A stretch of 64,000 nucleotides of DNA. It comes from Edaphobacter acidisoli. GTDB lineage: Bacteria > Acidobacteriota > Terriglobia > Terriglobales > Acidobacteriaceae. The stretch is taken from contig NZ_BMJB01000001.1 in assembly GCF_014642855.1 (NCBI RefSeq), forward strand, positions 2,914,001-2,978,000, read 5' to 3'. The notes below the pieces were generated by a model, which searched no databases, was not told the DNA's origin, and saw only the letters and a program-made list of their open reading frames with translations. Positions 16,534 to 24,792 of this stretch are shown piece by piece. Position numbers and translations under genes: made by a program. Each line of letters starts with the position of its first letter. Positions within the stretch are counted from its first letter, which is position 1.

Positions 16534-18375
16534 TCAACGCCTCCCTTGGATAGTTGTGCCGGCGCCTAACCCGGCCTTACGGCGTGAACGTTTTTGAGCG
16601 ACGGCGCGCATCTCTTTGCCGAGACTCGTCTGGTTCATCACTGCCTGTTGGATGATCCCGATGAAGTTGCCGACCGCCCAGTAGATAGCCAGTCCAGCGC
16701 CATAGTACCACGTGAACCAGCCCGAGATGGCCGGCATCACAAACGCCATCATCTTCTGCTGCGACGCATCCACGCCCGGAGACGGTGTGTAGAACTGCAC
16801 CAGGAACTGGCTCACCACCATGATGATCGGCAGAATGTGCAGCGGGTCCGGAGCCTGCAGGTCGGTCATCCACAAGAAGTGCGCGTGGCGCAGCTCGACG
16901 ACACGCGGCAACATGCCATAGAAGGCGTAGAGGAGAGGCAGTGTAATCAGCGTCGGAATGCAGCCGCCGAACATGTTTACGCCGTTGTCCTTCTGCAGCT
17001 TCATGATCTCGGCGTTCATCTCGTTGCGGCGGGGATCAGTCGCTTTGTACTTCTTGTACTTCGCCTTGATGTCGTTCATCTGCGGCTGAATGCGCTGCAT
17101 CTTCAGCCCGTTCTTCATGGTCGAGATGCGGAACGGCAGAATCAGAATGTTGATGAAGATCGTCAGCAGCACAATCGCCCAGCCCCAGTTCGAGGCCATG
17201 TGCGAGTGGATGTACTGGAGGACGATGAACAGGTATTTGCCAATCACACCGAAGAAGCCGAAGTCGAGCAGCGACTCCAGGTTTGGCCCATTGTTCGAGG
17301 CGTGAATGGCCTTGAGTACGCGGATCGCCTTCGGTCCGACGAAGATGCGCGTCAGCGTGTGGCCGCTTGTGTCGGCCAGGCCGGCGCCGGCCATCGGCAC
17401 CATCACCGGGCCCTTCGACACGCTGAAGCTCGACTTCTTGATGGTCTTGCTGACGTCGAGTTCGTTCTTCGTCGTCGTCAGCACAGAGGAGTCGGGTGAG
17501 TCGGGCAGAAACACCGCGGCAAAGAATGAGTCACTCGTCCCGCCCCACGAGATCGGCCCGCTGATCGTCGCATCGTTGCCAACCTTCTTGGCTGCCGTGT
17601 GGTCGGTCTTGCCGTCGATGCTGGTGTCGATCTGTGCGCTGGCGTAGCCGTAGGAATCATACTGGTCGCCAAAGCCGCCCGGCCACATAATGTACGCGCG
17701 CACGGGCTGGCCATTGCGTGTCACCGCGACATCGGAGTGCAGCACGTAGCTCTCGTCGAAGCTGAAGGTCTTTACGACCTGTAAGTCACCGTTCGAATAC
17801 TTGAAGGTCAAGGTCGCAGGTGCTGCGAGGTTGCCCGTGGCCGAGGGCACATACATTGCGTTGGCCAGTGTCGTATTCAGCGAAGCATCGCTGGTGTGCA
17901 GTGAGAGCGGGTACCCGAACTTTGCCGCGGCCTGTTCATGCACCAGGTTCAGCGGCTTGCCATCGTTGTCCTCAAAGATGCCGCCGCCAGCGGGCTTCTT
18001 CTTGAGAATCCAGCTGGTAACCTGTCCGCCTTTGTTCGAAAAAGTAATGCGGTAGAGCTCGTTCTCAATCACCGTAGTCGACGCGGCTTTGGCTTCGACC
18101 ACCGGAACGCTCGTCTTAACTGGAGCCGCGGCTGGCGCACTCTGTTGTACTACCGTAGAGGCATTCTGGTCGCTGTTCGCAGACGGGGAGCCCTCCGTAG
18201 GATTTGATGCGCTCGCGCTTTGTGTGACGGCGGTGGGCTGCTTCGGCTCGGCCGCCTTCTTCTTTGCGGTGATGAACTGCATGCCGAGCAGCACGCCGAG
18301 CAGCGCGAGCATCATGACCATGAACGACTTGTTGTCGCCGCCGCCCTGCTGATTAGGGTTTGTGTACTGTGCCAA
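16534..18375 (-). CDS. yidC: Membrane protein insertase YidC
   Basis: Inserts and folds inner-membrane proteins, alone or with Sec. The 613 residues contain an N-terminal anchor (FMVMMLALLGVLLGMQFI), a low-complexity Ala/Ser/Pro linker, a large periplasmic domain (about 80-370), and the conserved C-terminal insertase core with helices including WGWAIVLLTIFINILILPFR and GCIPTLITLPLLYAFYGML. The frame has a TTG start at 18375 preceded by AGGAAG; no ATG or GTG fits better. It belongs to the minus-strand rpmH-rnpA-yidD-yidC-khpB cluster typical of bacterial origin regions. Confidence 0.96.
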   Translation of the reverse strand: MAQYTNPNQQGGGDNKSFMVMMLALLGVLLGMQFITAKKKAAEPKQPTAVTQSASASNPTEGSPSANSDQNASTVVQQSAPAAAPVKTSVPVVEAKAASTTVIENELYRITFSNKGGQVTSWILKKKPAGGGIFEDNDGKPLNLVHEQAAAKFGYPLSLHTSDASLNTTLANAMYVPSATGNLAAPATLTFKYSNGDLQVVKTFSFDESYVLHSDVAVTRNGQPVRAYIMWPGGFGDQYDSYGYASAQIDTSIDGKTDHTAAKKVGNDATISGPISWGGTSDSFFAAVFLPDSPDSSVLTTTKNELDVSKTIKKSSFSVSKGPVMVPMAGAGLADTSGHTLTRIFVGPKAIRVLKAIHASNNGPNLESLLDFGFFGVIGKYLFIVLQYIHSHMASNWGWAIVLLTIFINILILPFRISTMKNGLKMQRIQPQMNDIKAKYKKYKATDPRRNEMNAEIMKLQKDNGVNMFGGCIPTLITLPLLYAFYGMLPRVVELRHAHFLWMTDLQAPDPLHILPIIMVVSQFLVQFYTPSPGVDASQQKMMAFVMPAISGWFTWYYGAGLAIYWAVGNFIGIIQQAVMNQTSLGKEMRAVAQKRSRRKAGLGAGTTIQGRR

Positions 18376-18453
18376 AAGAAGCTTCCTATTCTTCGTCGAA
18401 AAACGTGGAGGGCGTTGACCCAGCCCTGAATCGCCCGCAGGCGAGCACTCGTT

Positions 18454-18744
18454 CTATGGTAAATGGTCTTCAGCTTTGGTGACGGACGGCGCGGCGCGGG
18501 AGTTTCGTTCAGGAACGGGGTCCAGTCCGCCCTTGCTGAAGGGATGGCACCGCGCCAGCCGCTTCAACGCAAGCCACGAGCCGCGCACGGGCCCAAACCG
18601 TACCAGTGCCACATACGCATACTCCGAGCATGTCGGTAGATACACGCACTGGCTCGGACTGAACACATGTAGCACCGGAGACAGAAATGACTTGTAAATG
18701 CGGTAGATAACGCGGACGGCGAGCGTGGGTTCGGAATCAGGCAC
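18454..18744 (-). CDS. yidD: Membrane protein insertion efficiency factor YidD
   Basis: A small membrane-associated protein that aids YidC-dependent insertion. The signature [20 protein letters not shown] is clear, followed by [25 protein letters not shown]. The GTG at 18744 gives a 96-residue protein starting just before the family's first helix ([16 protein letters not shown]). That GTG begins one base after the rnpA TGA, so translation is probably coupled. A longer ATG frame to 18858 lies within rnpA and the repeat at its 3' end and is rejected. Confidence 0.93.
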   Translation of the reverse strand: MPDSEPTLAVRVIYRIYKSFLSPVLHVFSPSQCVYLPTCSEYAYVALVRFGPVRGSWLALKRLARCHPFSKGGLDPVPERNSRAAPSVTKAEDHLP

Positions 18745-18745
18745 G

Positions 18746-18785
18746 TCAGTTGTCAGTCGCAGGGTGCCGGTTGTCGGTGAATTTT
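18746..18785. repeat. CAGTTGCAGG-type repeat fragment inside the rnpA 3' end
   Basis: This 40-base stretch (start gtcagttgtcagtcgcaggg) resembles the repeats at 19198-19285 and 21974-22050. It encodes the last residues of RnpA ([10 protein letters not shown]), giving a repeat-derived protein tail. Confidence 0.55.
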
Positions 18786-19180
18786 TGTTGAGTTTCCCCA
18801 GCCTTCTGGATCGCACGAAAGACCAGCGCCACCTCTCGGTCGAGCACCCTGAACTCAAGCTCGATCACGCTGCGGCGAGGATGCAGTACGACATCGACTG
18901 GAAGTGTCAGCAGCGACAGGTTCTTGCGGACGGCTTCCCGCATGCGCCGCTTGATACGGTTGCGGTCGACGGCTTTGCCCATCACCTTACCGACAGTGAG
19001 GCCTACGCGCGGCGTCAGCGATTCCGCACCCTCGCGCAGCATGAAGAAATACGTCATCTGCTTGGAGAACTGCTTGCGGCTTGCCTTGTACACACGCTGA
19101 TAATCAGCGTGTTTGCGAAGCCGGAAGGCCCGGGCATCGGTTGAAGAGGTGCCAGCCGCAGGCGAAGAGATGGAGGTCAT
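18746..19180 (-). CDS. rnpA: Ribonuclease P protein component
   Basis: Protein subunit of RNase P, which matures tRNA 5' ends with the RnpB RNA (not in this window). The 144-residue frame contains the family N-terminus [19 protein letters not shown] and the RNR box [20 protein letters not shown]. The last 10-12 residues ([11 protein letters not shown]) look like a translated dispersed repeat rather than conserved protein. No good ribosome site precedes the ATG at 19180; the start is the only sensible one before the conserved region. It follows rpmH in the usual order, with a 116-base gap that contains an inverted repeat. Confidence 0.95.
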   Translation of the reverse strand: MTSISSPAAGTSSTDARAFRLRKHADYQRVYKASRKQFSKQMTYFFMLREGAESLTPRVGLTVGKVMGKAVDRNRIKRRMREAVRKNLSLLTLPVDVVLHPRRSVIELEFRVLDREVALVFRAIQKAGETQQKFTDNRHPATDN

Positions 19181-19197
19181 GGAAGTAAGGAAGCATA

Positions 19198-19285
19198 GTT
19201 GACAGTTGCAGGTTACAGGTTGTCAGTCTGTTCCGCGGAATGCTTTGGAAACTGGCAACTTGTAACCTGTGACCTGCAACTCGAC
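19198..19285. repeat. Inverted repeat of the CAGTTGCAGGTTACAGG family between rpmH and rnpA
   Basis: The arm gttgacagttgcaggttaca (starting 19198) is matched by a reverse-complement arm at 19251-19285 (core cttgtaacctgtgacctgca). In the rpmH-rnpA transcript it would fold into a long hairpin between the two cistrons. Confidence 0.75.
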
Positions 19286-19296
19286 TTTTTCGTAAA

Positions 19297-19452
19297 CTAG
19301 TCGCGATAACCGGCGCTGACGGCGATCTTGTGGCGGCCCTTGGCGCGGCGGCGGCTCAGCACGGCTGCACCGGACTTGGTCTTCATACGGCTCAGAAAAC
19401 CATGGGTCTTCGACCGGTGACGGCGGTTGGGTTGAAAGGTACGCTTCGGCAT
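19297..19452 (-). CDS. rpmH: 50S ribosomal protein L34
   Basis: A 51-residue, very basic ribosomal protein. It starts [20 protein letters not shown] and continues [20 protein letters not shown], which is the family signature. The ATG at 19452 has AGGAG nine bases upstream; the frame is open further upstream but without similarity. First gene of the rpmH-rnpA-yidD-yidC-khpB set. Confidence 0.98.
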   Translation of the reverse strand: MPKRTFQPNRRHRSKTHGFLSRMKTKSGAAVLSRRRAKGRHKIAVSAGYRD

Positions 19453-19625
19453 GGGAAAAAACTCCTGGGCAGGAGAACGCTCCTGCTCGATCTTTTGGTC
19501 TGTTGCAACAATCTCTGAGTATACCTGATTGGCTGGGATTTTCACAGCCGATGCAGAGGGCGCCTCACGCGCATCTCAACACAGAACACCCTTCATGCTA
19601 CACATACAGATGAGGAGAGAGCGGA

Positions 19626-20096
19626 ATGGCAAGCGAAGCACGGATGGAGTATGCGGAGTTCGAGAAGATAGCACCTGGAGTAAGGGATGGTTTGACGGCG
19701 CTCAGCAAGGCAGTCAGTGCCTCGGGGCTCGACCGCCAGCTCATCGAACTGATTAAAATCCGCGCCTCCCAGATCAACGGCTGCGCCTACTGCCTGGAGT
19801 TTCACCTAACCTATGCGCGCAGGCTCGGCGTTGTCCAGACAAAGCTGGACCTCGTGGCAGTATGGCGCGATGCAGGCATCTTCAGCGCAAAAGAGATGGC
19901 CGCGCTGGCATGGATGGAGACGCTTACAGGCGTGACGTCTAAGGGTGTTTCAAATGATGCATACGCAGCCGTGAAAAAAGAGTTCACCGAGAACGAGGTT
20001 GTTTTTCTCACCTCTGCCGTTGCCGCGATTAATGCGTGGAACAGGATTGCGATGGCTTTCCGGTTCACACCTCCAATACCACAGGAGAAAGCGTAG
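19626..20096 (+). CDS. Carboxymuconolactone decarboxylase / AhpD-like alkylhydroperoxidase family protein
   Basis: A 156-residue all-helical protein. The redox motif Cys53-x2-Cys56 with His60 (NGCAYCLEFHLTYARRLG) marks the AhpD-like branch of the CMD family. These proteins reduce peroxides or act as thiol-disulfide relays; the reductant is unknown here. GAGGAGAG precedes the ATG. The gene lies between rpmH and dnaA, where many genomes have only the origin region, and its stop is 440 bases before dnaA. Confidence 0.92.
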   Translation: MASEARMEYAEFEKIAPGVRDGLTALSKAVSASGLDRQLIELIKIRASQINGCAYCLEFHLTYARRLGVVQTKLDLVAVWRDAGIFSAKEMAALAWMETLTGVTSKGVSNDAYAAVKKEFTENEVVFLTSAVAAINAWNRIAMAFRFTPPIPQEKA

Positions 20097-20536
20097 CGGA
20101 GAGCATTTGCATTCTACAAACCAGAAAAATTTTGCCCTTACAGCCGCTGGTTTTGTGTTCTTCACCGCAGATGGTGCAACTAAAATTTTTTAGAAGAAGG
20201 GCTTGAAAAACGCGCGGAATTCCGTGCTAACATCGACTCCGTTTAGTAAGACGTTTTCCCGAAGAACAACTGTTCTGCACTCTGACTTTGGTTTTGAGCT
20301 AACCTCCTCTTCGCGGGCGCTGCAAGCGAACACCTGCGTAGAGTTTTCCGGCGACACCAGGTTTGTCTCTACTCGCCAGACCGGCGGGGACGGCCTTTTG
20401 TTTGCTCTTTCACCCGTGGGCGTTTGGCCCTCGATTTGGTTTTGGCAGCGAATTTTTTCTGCCGCCACACGCGCGTTGCGCGCCTGGTTTTTTGAACACT
20501 GGAACTGCACAAAGAACAATAGAAGGAATCGGAAGC
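20097..20536. other. 440-base non-coding leader upstream of dnaA
   Basis: Fairly AT-rich at its 5' part with runs such as taaaattttttag, then GC-rich. I found no convincing DnaA box (TTATCCACA or close variants) on either strand by eye, so it is not called an origin. Frames that cross it lack similarity to known proteins. It probably holds the dnaA promoter and a long 5' leader. Confidence 0.5.
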
Positions 20537-21964
20537 ATGTCATTCGTACCAACGGCAACGGCCGTATTGAACTACTGGGTTCGCATCCTGGCGGCACTCG
20601 AAAAGAAGATCAACCGTCAGTCGTATGAGACCTGGCTCAAGCCGACCCGCTTCTCCCACCTTGAGGGAAAGAAGCTGTTTGTACGCATCCCCTCCGCCGA
20701 CTTCCAGCATGTCGGTGATCGCTACGCCGATTTGATTCAGGAAGCGATTGAAAATCTCGAGCTCGATGTCGAAGCGGTTGTGCTCATCACGCCTGAGCAG
20801 GACCCCCGCGCGCCCAAGGTTCGCGAGGACGGCGGCTTCGCCCCTCTGCCCAGCCACAGCCAGAACGCGCCGCAGCAGTCGCGCCTTGCGTCTCCATCCG
20901 CTCCTGCAGCTCCCGGCCCCGAGCAGTCGCGCTTCGACTGGAACACCGCCTCGCAGCTCAATCCGCGCTATCAGTTCGACGCCTTCGTCGTCGGCAGTGG
21001 CAACCAGTTCGCCATGGCAGCGGCGCAGGCTGTCGCCGAACGGCCCTCGAAGGCCTACAACCCGCTCTTCCTCTACGGCGGCGTCGGCATGGGCAAGACC
21101 CACCTGATGCACGCCATCGGCCACGACGTGAAGCGCCGTATGCCCCATGCTTCGATCAGCTATGTTTCCGGCGAAAAGTTCATGAACGAGATGGTCGACA
21201 GCGTCCGCTACCAGAAGATGACCAGCTTTCGCGACCGGTTCCGCAATGTGGACGTGCTGCTCATCGACGACATCCAGTTCATGGCCGGCAAGGAGCGTAC
21301 CCAGGAGGAGTTCTTCCACACCTTCAACACGCTCCACGAGAGCATGAAGCAGATTGTCATCGCCAGCGACCGGCCGCCGAAAGAGCTGCCCGACTTCGAA
21401 GACCGGCTGCGCTCGCGCTTCGAGTGGGGCCTCATCGCCGACATCCAGCCGCCCGACCTTGAGACCAAGGTCGCCATTTTGCAGAAGAAGGCCGAGAACG
21501 AGCAGACGCAGCTCCCGACCGACGTCGCGCTCTTCATCGCGTCGAACGTCCGCACCAACGTCCGCGAGCTTGAGGGCGCGCTTGTCCGCCTCATCGCCTG
21601 GTGCTCGATGCATGGCGTCGAGATCACGCTGGCCGTGGCGCAGCAGTGCCTCAAGCAGTTCATCGACACGCAGGTGCGCAAGATCACGATCGAAGCCATC
21701 CAGCGCACGGTGGCTGAGCAATTCGGCATGCGCGTCAGCGAGCTGAAGCAGAAAAACAACTCGCGCCAGATAGTCGTCCCGCGCCAGATCGCGATGTACC
21801 TGGCCAAGCAGCTGACGGAGGCCTCGCTGCCGGAGATTGGGCGTCAGTTCGGCGGCAAGCACCACACCACGGTCATGCACTCGATCTCGAAGATCGACGA
21901 GCAGCGCCGCGCCGACAAGGACCTCAACCGCACCATCAACAAGCTGATGGAGACGCTCAGCTAG
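20537..21964 (+). CDS. dnaA: Chromosomal replication initiator protein DnaA
   Basis: AAA+ ATPase that binds DnaA boxes at oriC and melts DNA. From the ATG at 20537 the protein is 475 residues: N-terminal DnaB/HobA-interaction domain (YWVRILAALEKKINRQSYETW), a Pro/Ser/Gln linker (about 90-140), AAA+ core with Walker A GGVGMGKTH (181-189) and Walker B VLLIDDIQF, and DNA-binding domain IV with GGKHHTTVMHSISKI. The frame is open further upstream but that part is not DnaA-like. It points away from rpmH, the classic arrangement around a bacterial origin. Confidence 0.98.
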   Translation: MSFVPTATAVLNYWVRILAALEKKINRQSYETWLKPTRFSHLEGKKLFVRIPSADFQHVGDRYADLIQEAIENLELDVEAVVLITPEQDPRAPKVREDGGFAPLPSHSQNAPQQSRLASPSAPAAPGPEQSRFDWNTASQLNPRYQFDAFVVGSGNQFAMAAAQAVAERPSKAYNPLFLYGGVGMGKTHLMHAIGHDVKRRMPHASISYVSGEKFMNEMVDSVRYQKMTSFRDRFRNVDVLLIDDIQFMAGKERTQEEFFHTFNTLHESMKQIVIASDRPPKELPDFEDRLRSRFEWGLIADIQPPDLETKVAILQKKAENEQTQLPTDVALFIASNVRTNVRELEGALVRLIAWCSMHGVEITLAVAQQCLKQFIDTQVRKITIEAIQRTVAEQFGMRVSELKQKNNSRQIVVPRQIAMYLAKQLTEASLPEIGRQFGGKHHTTVMHSISKIDEQRRADKDLNRTINKLMETLS

Positions 21965-21973
21965 CCGCAAATA

Positions 21974-22050
21974 AGTTGTCAGTTACAGGTTGCAGGTTGC
22001 CAGTTGTCGTCTTTCAACTCACAACCTGCAACCGATAACCTGCAACTCCT
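21974..22050. repeat. Inverted repeat of the CAGTTGCAGGTTACAGG family after dnaA
   Basis: The arm at 21974-22007 (start gttgtcagttacaggttgca) and the arm at 22017-22050 (core caacctgcaaccgataacct) are imperfect reverse complements with a short loop. It fills almost the whole dnaA-ribE gap and may end dnaA transcription, though it has no T-run. Confidence 0.75.
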
Positions 22051-22063
22051 ATACCCTGTAGTT

Positions 22064-22723
22064 ATGTTCACCGGACTGATCGAAGCTACCGGCACCGTGC
22101 TCTCCGTCACGCCCAACGCCGGCTCGACGCGCATCACCATCGCTTCGCCTACGCTCACCTCGCGCCTGGCCACCGGCGACAGCATCGCCGTCAGCGGCTG
22201 CTGCCTCACGGCGCTTTCGATCGAGCCCAACGCCTTCCCGCCGCGCTTCTCTGCCGACCTCGCCGCCGAAACCATCGCCCGCACCACGCTCTCGCGCCTC
22301 GAACCCGGCTCAACCGTCAACCTTGAGCTGCCCACACCCGCCGGCTCGCCTCTCGGCGGCCACGTCGTGCAGGGTCACGTCGACGGCACCGGCGCGCTTG
22401 TCTCGCTCGAACCGATCAACCCCGGCGCCGACGCGACCGACTGGCGCCTCTCCCTCACCATCCCCAACGAGCTGACGCGCTACGTCGTCGAAAAGGGTTC
22501 GATCACCATCGAAGGCATCAGCCTCACCGTAGCGGCCATCACGGGCAACCGCGTCGAGGCAGCAATCATCCCGCACACCTACGGGGCGACGAGCCTGCAC
22601 ACGCTCGCACCCGGCTCACCGCTCAACATCGAGGTCGACATCCTCAGCAAATACGCCGAACGTCAGCAGCAAACGAGCGAATTCGTCCTCACCGAGCAAT
22701 ACCTCATCGCCAACGGCTACTGA
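22064..22723 (+). CDS. ribE: Riboflavin synthase, alpha subunit
   Basis: Dismutates two 6,7-dimethyl-8-ribityllumazine molecules to riboflavin, the last step of riboflavin synthesis. The 219 residues consist of two lumazine-binding half-barrels: MFTGLIEATGTVLSV with GDSIAVSGCCLTAL, then GGHVVQGHVDGTGALVS with KGSITIEGISLTVA. The ATG at 22064 is the family start; an upstream in-frame start would add repeat-encoded residues. No FMN riboswitch is possible in the 99-base gap. The other rib genes are not in the window. The 3' end overlaps the convergent DUF4252-like gene by seven bases. Confidence 0.96.
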   Translation: MFTGLIEATGTVLSVTPNAGSTRITIASPTLTSRLATGDSIAVSGCCLTALSIEPNAFPPRFSADLAAETIARTTLSRLEPGSTVNLELPTPAGSPLGGHVVQGHVDGTGALVSLEPINPGADATDWRLSLTIPNELTRYVVEKGSITIEGISLTVAAITGNRVEAAIIPHTYGATSLHTLAPGSPLNIEVDILSKYAERQQQTSEFVLTEQYLIANGY

Positions 22724-23220
22724 GTCGATACGTTGTGAACCGCAGTGTGTTCGCGCTCGTTGACCCACTTCGCCAGCTGTTCAGGGTTCATCTCCATCCG
22801 TACCGCATTCAGTTCGTCGTGATCCAGGTCAATCACTACAAACTCCGTCAGCCGCCCATCTTCGCGCGTGTAAACCAGCGACTCCTTGCCATCTGACTCG
22901 CGCTCACGAACTGTCGGCGTCCAGCTGCCACCCAGTTTCGACTGCACAATTGCGTCGAACTCATCTCTGTCCGCTACCGGACCGAAGTGCTCAAACTGTG
23001 CGATCTTCATTCCCCGCACTCCTCCGTGAGTCGCGCCGCGCGCGCACAGGCTCACCATCCACATCAGAGGGATCTTCGTTGGCTGCACGGCATAGCGTGT
23101 GCTCAGCGCCCTCACCATGGCGTCAAAGCGCTCCGAGCCGCCATTTGAAGCCTCTACGTTCGTGACGACCAGCAGCGCCACGCCCACGGCCACGAGCAGA
23201 AATCCTCCGATTCGCCGCAT
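22717..23220 (-). CDS. Exported DUF4252-like protein, second of a pair
   Basis: A 167-residue protein with an N-terminal signal or anchor (RRIGGFLLVAVGVALLVVTNVEAS). The mature part (MKIAQFEHFGPV, then WTPTVRERES, then RLTEFVVIDLDHDELNAVRM) parallels the neighbouring 23220-23795 protein (VIVRDYEYDKPGD, HVVKERSATE, VSELVVIDAEPKELTFVHL), so the two are probably tandem paralogues. The function of DUF4252 is unknown. The ATG at 23220 overlaps the upstream TGA as TGATG; a GTG one codon earlier is the alternative. Last gene of the sigma/anti-sigma operon. Confidence 0.8.
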   Translation of the reverse strand: MRRIGGFLLVAVGVALLVVTNVEASNGGSERFDAMVRALSTRYAVQPTKIPLMWMVSLCARGATHGGVRGMKIAQFEHFGPVADRDEFDAIVQSKLGGSWTPTVRERESDGKESLVYTREDGRLTEFVVIDLDHDELNAVRMEMNPEQLAKWVNEREHTAVHNVSTQ

Positions 23221-23795
23221 CACTTCACCTTCTCTTTCACCTTCGCGTCCTTCTTCGCCTGGCGGACGCCATATTTCCCGCCGGCCTTTTCGAGGTCAGA
23301 CATGGACATGTGCCCCTTCAAGTGCACAAACGTCAGCTCCTTCGGCTCGGCATCGATCACCACCAGTTCGCTCACCGTCCCGCTGTCGTCAGTCTTCATG
23401 CAGACGTCGGTGCTCTCCGTGGCACTTCGCTCCTTCACCACATGCGACCAGCCGTTGCCGTCGAGTCGCTTACTGAACTCCTCCACGTCGGCCATGTTGT
23501 AGTCGCCAGGCTTGTCATACTCGTAGTCGCGCACGATGACGAAGTCCATCTTCTTCGTCAGGTTCGAGGCTCCATCGTCGTCGTCATTGCTGAACTTGCC
23601 CGCCATGCCCAGCATGTTCTTGTCCAGGTTCACCTCGGTCGACGACTTTGCGTTCTTCGCAAACTTCTCCGCACCAGCAAACAGGTCGTCTTTCTGCTGC
23701 GGAGGTGCTGCTATCGCTTTGAAGGGCGCAGCGATAAAAAGCACCGCGGCTGCCAGCGTGATTCCAGTGCGCACAACTCTCGTCCGTCCGTTCAT
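23220..23795 (-). CDS. Exported DUF4252 domain protein, first of a pair
   Basis: A 191-residue protein with a signal peptide (TGITLAAAVLFIAAPFKAIA-A). The mature region fits DUF4252: an amphipathic start (DLFAGAEKFAKNAKSSTEVNL), then MDFVIVRDYEYDKPGDYN, a GWSHVVKER strand, and TFVHLKGHMSMSDLEKAGG. The end is Lys-rich. DUF4252 genes are repeatedly found beside ECF sigma factors in Acidobacteriota and Bacteroidota, which suggests an envelope-stress output or sensor, but this is inference. It overlaps the anti-sigma gene by ATGA (4 bases). Confidence 0.85.
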   Translation of the reverse strand: MNGRTRVVRTGITLAAAVLFIAAPFKAIAAPPQQKDDLFAGAEKFAKNAKSSTEVNLDKNMLGMAGKFSNDDDDGASNLTKKMDFVIVRDYEYDKPGDYNMADVEEFSKRLDGNGWSHVVKERSATESTDVCMKTDDSGTVSELVVIDAEPKELTFVHLKGHMSMSDLEKAGGKYGVRQAKKDAKVKEKVK

Positions 23796-24136
23796 TGTTC
23801 CTCCCCGTCTTGCTTTACTCCGGCTTCACTGATCCTCTGACCCACCCCGCTCAGCGTTCTCTGTGTAATCTGCATGGCGAGATCGAACTGCCGCTGCAGG
23901 ACCTCGGCCCTCTGACGTTCCTGCCGCTGGCGCACGGCCAGCCCGCTGCCGAGCAGAACCCCGATCAGTGCCACGGCGGCAACAGCCTGCCAGACATGCA
24001 GCATCCGGCGAGGCATGATGTGCAGCCGGGCGCTCTCGCCCGTCTGAACGCGCCGCATCACACGGTCCGCAAAGCCGTCCGGCGCAGCCACGCGTTCGAG
24101 ATCCTTCTTCAACTGCTGTTCAAACTCATCGTTCAC
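23792..24136 (-). CDS. Probable single-pass anti-sigma factor
   Basis: A 114-residue protein: a short cytosolic part (EQQLKKDLERVAAPDGFADRV), one membrane helix (LHVWQAVAAVALIGVLLGSGLA) and a charged, probably periplasmic coiled region (RQRQERQRAEVLQRQFDLAM). Size, topology and position directly after an ECF sigma gene point to its cognate anti-sigma factor. It lacks an obvious ZAS His-x3-Cys-x2-Cys motif. The start is placed at GTG 24136 with AAGGAG seven bases upstream; TTG at 24142 would be too close. It overlaps the sigma gene by 11 bases. Confidence 0.75.
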   Translation of the reverse strand: MNDEFEQQLKKDLERVAAPDGFADRVMRRVQTGESARLHIMPRRMLHVWQAVAAVALIGVLLGSGLAVRQRQERQRAEVLQRQFDLAMQITQRTLSGVGQRISEAGVKQDGEEQ

Positions 24137-24650
24137 GGGCAAACTCCTTCAACACCACTTCTGCCTTGCGCCGCAGCATCTCCAGCCCGCGCTGCAGGTT
24201 GCTCTTCACGGTTGCCACTGGCTGCGCGAGCACGTCGGCGATCTCCGCCGGAGTCATCTCTTCCTGATACCGCAGCACAACTGCCGTGCGCATCGCCTCC
24301 GGCAATGACAGCAACATCCGCTCCAACCGCGTCTCTACTGCATCGCTTGCAGCCATTCGAATGGTTACGGCATTCTCGTGCTGTTCCGTCCACTCTTCGG
24401 CAAACGACTCGGGCCTCGCCCGCCGCCTCCTCAGGTAGTCCGTCGCGCGGTGAGAGGCCACACATCTCAGCCAGAACCGCACGTGCTCGCTCGACTCCAA
24501 CCGCTCAAGCTTGTCGTGTAGCTCCACAAACACATCCTGTGCCACTTCTTCTGCCGCGCCCTGGTCTCCCAACATGCGAAGAGCAATCGAAAACACCATC
24601 GACTGGTGCTCTTCGACCAACCCGCGAAAGCCCTGGTCGTCCACTCTCAT
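24126..24650 (-). CDS. ECF-family RNA polymerase sigma factor
   Basis: A 174-residue group 4 sigma factor with sigma-2 (FRGLVEEHQSMVFSIALRML, then AAEEVAQDVFVELHDKL) and sigma-4 (LLSLPEAMRTAVVLRYQEEM with TPAEIADVLAQPVATVKSNL) regions and no region 3. It likely directs polymerase to promoters for its own operon and envelope genes when released from the adjacent membrane anti-sigma factor. It heads a tightly overlapping four-gene operon: sigma, anti-sigma, two DUF4252 proteins. Confidence 0.95.
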   Translation of the reverse strand: MRVDDQGFRGLVEEHQSMVFSIALRMLGDQGAAEEVAQDVFVELHDKLERLESSEHVRFWLRCVASHRATDYLRRRRARPESFAEEWTEQHENAVTIRMAASDAVETRLERMLLSLPEAMRTAVVLRYQEEMTPAEIADVLAQPVATVKSNLQRGLEMLRRKAEVVLKEFARER

Positions 24651-24739
24651 CAGGCGCGCTCAATCTCTAATACGCATTCCCCACCGATTTCGAACGCAAA
24701 AAGATGCTCGGCCTCAACTTTTTCTTGCGGATAAATGCA

Positions 24740-24773
24740 AAGCGGCGCGATGCATAGAGGCACCGCGCCGCTT
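24740..24773 (-). terminator. Probable terminator of rho
   Basis: A perfect 10-bp stem (AAGCGGCGCG / CGCGCCGCTT) with a 14-base loop lies 20 bases after the rho stop on the minus strand, followed by TGCATTTAT. The tail is only moderately T-rich. Confidence 0.65.
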
Positions 24774-24792
24774 AGTCCTGAAATAGTGTGGG

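Noticed and set aside
20097..20536. Possible oriC upstream of dnaA
   Set aside because: Gene order invites it, but no DnaA box close to TTATCCACA was found by eye; AT-rich patches alone are not enough.
20203..20628. 141-codon frame crossing the dnaA leader and start
   Set aside because: No family similarity, overlaps the DnaA N-terminus, unusual composition.
21965..22063. FMN riboswitch upstream of riboflavin synthase
   Set aside because: Only 99 bases are available and they are taken up by the CAGTTGCAGG inverted repeat; no RFN element core.
24651..24792. Small RNA (SRP or 6S) in the rho downstream gap
   Set aside because: Only a terminator-like hairpin is present; no SRP Alu or 4.5S core sequence.
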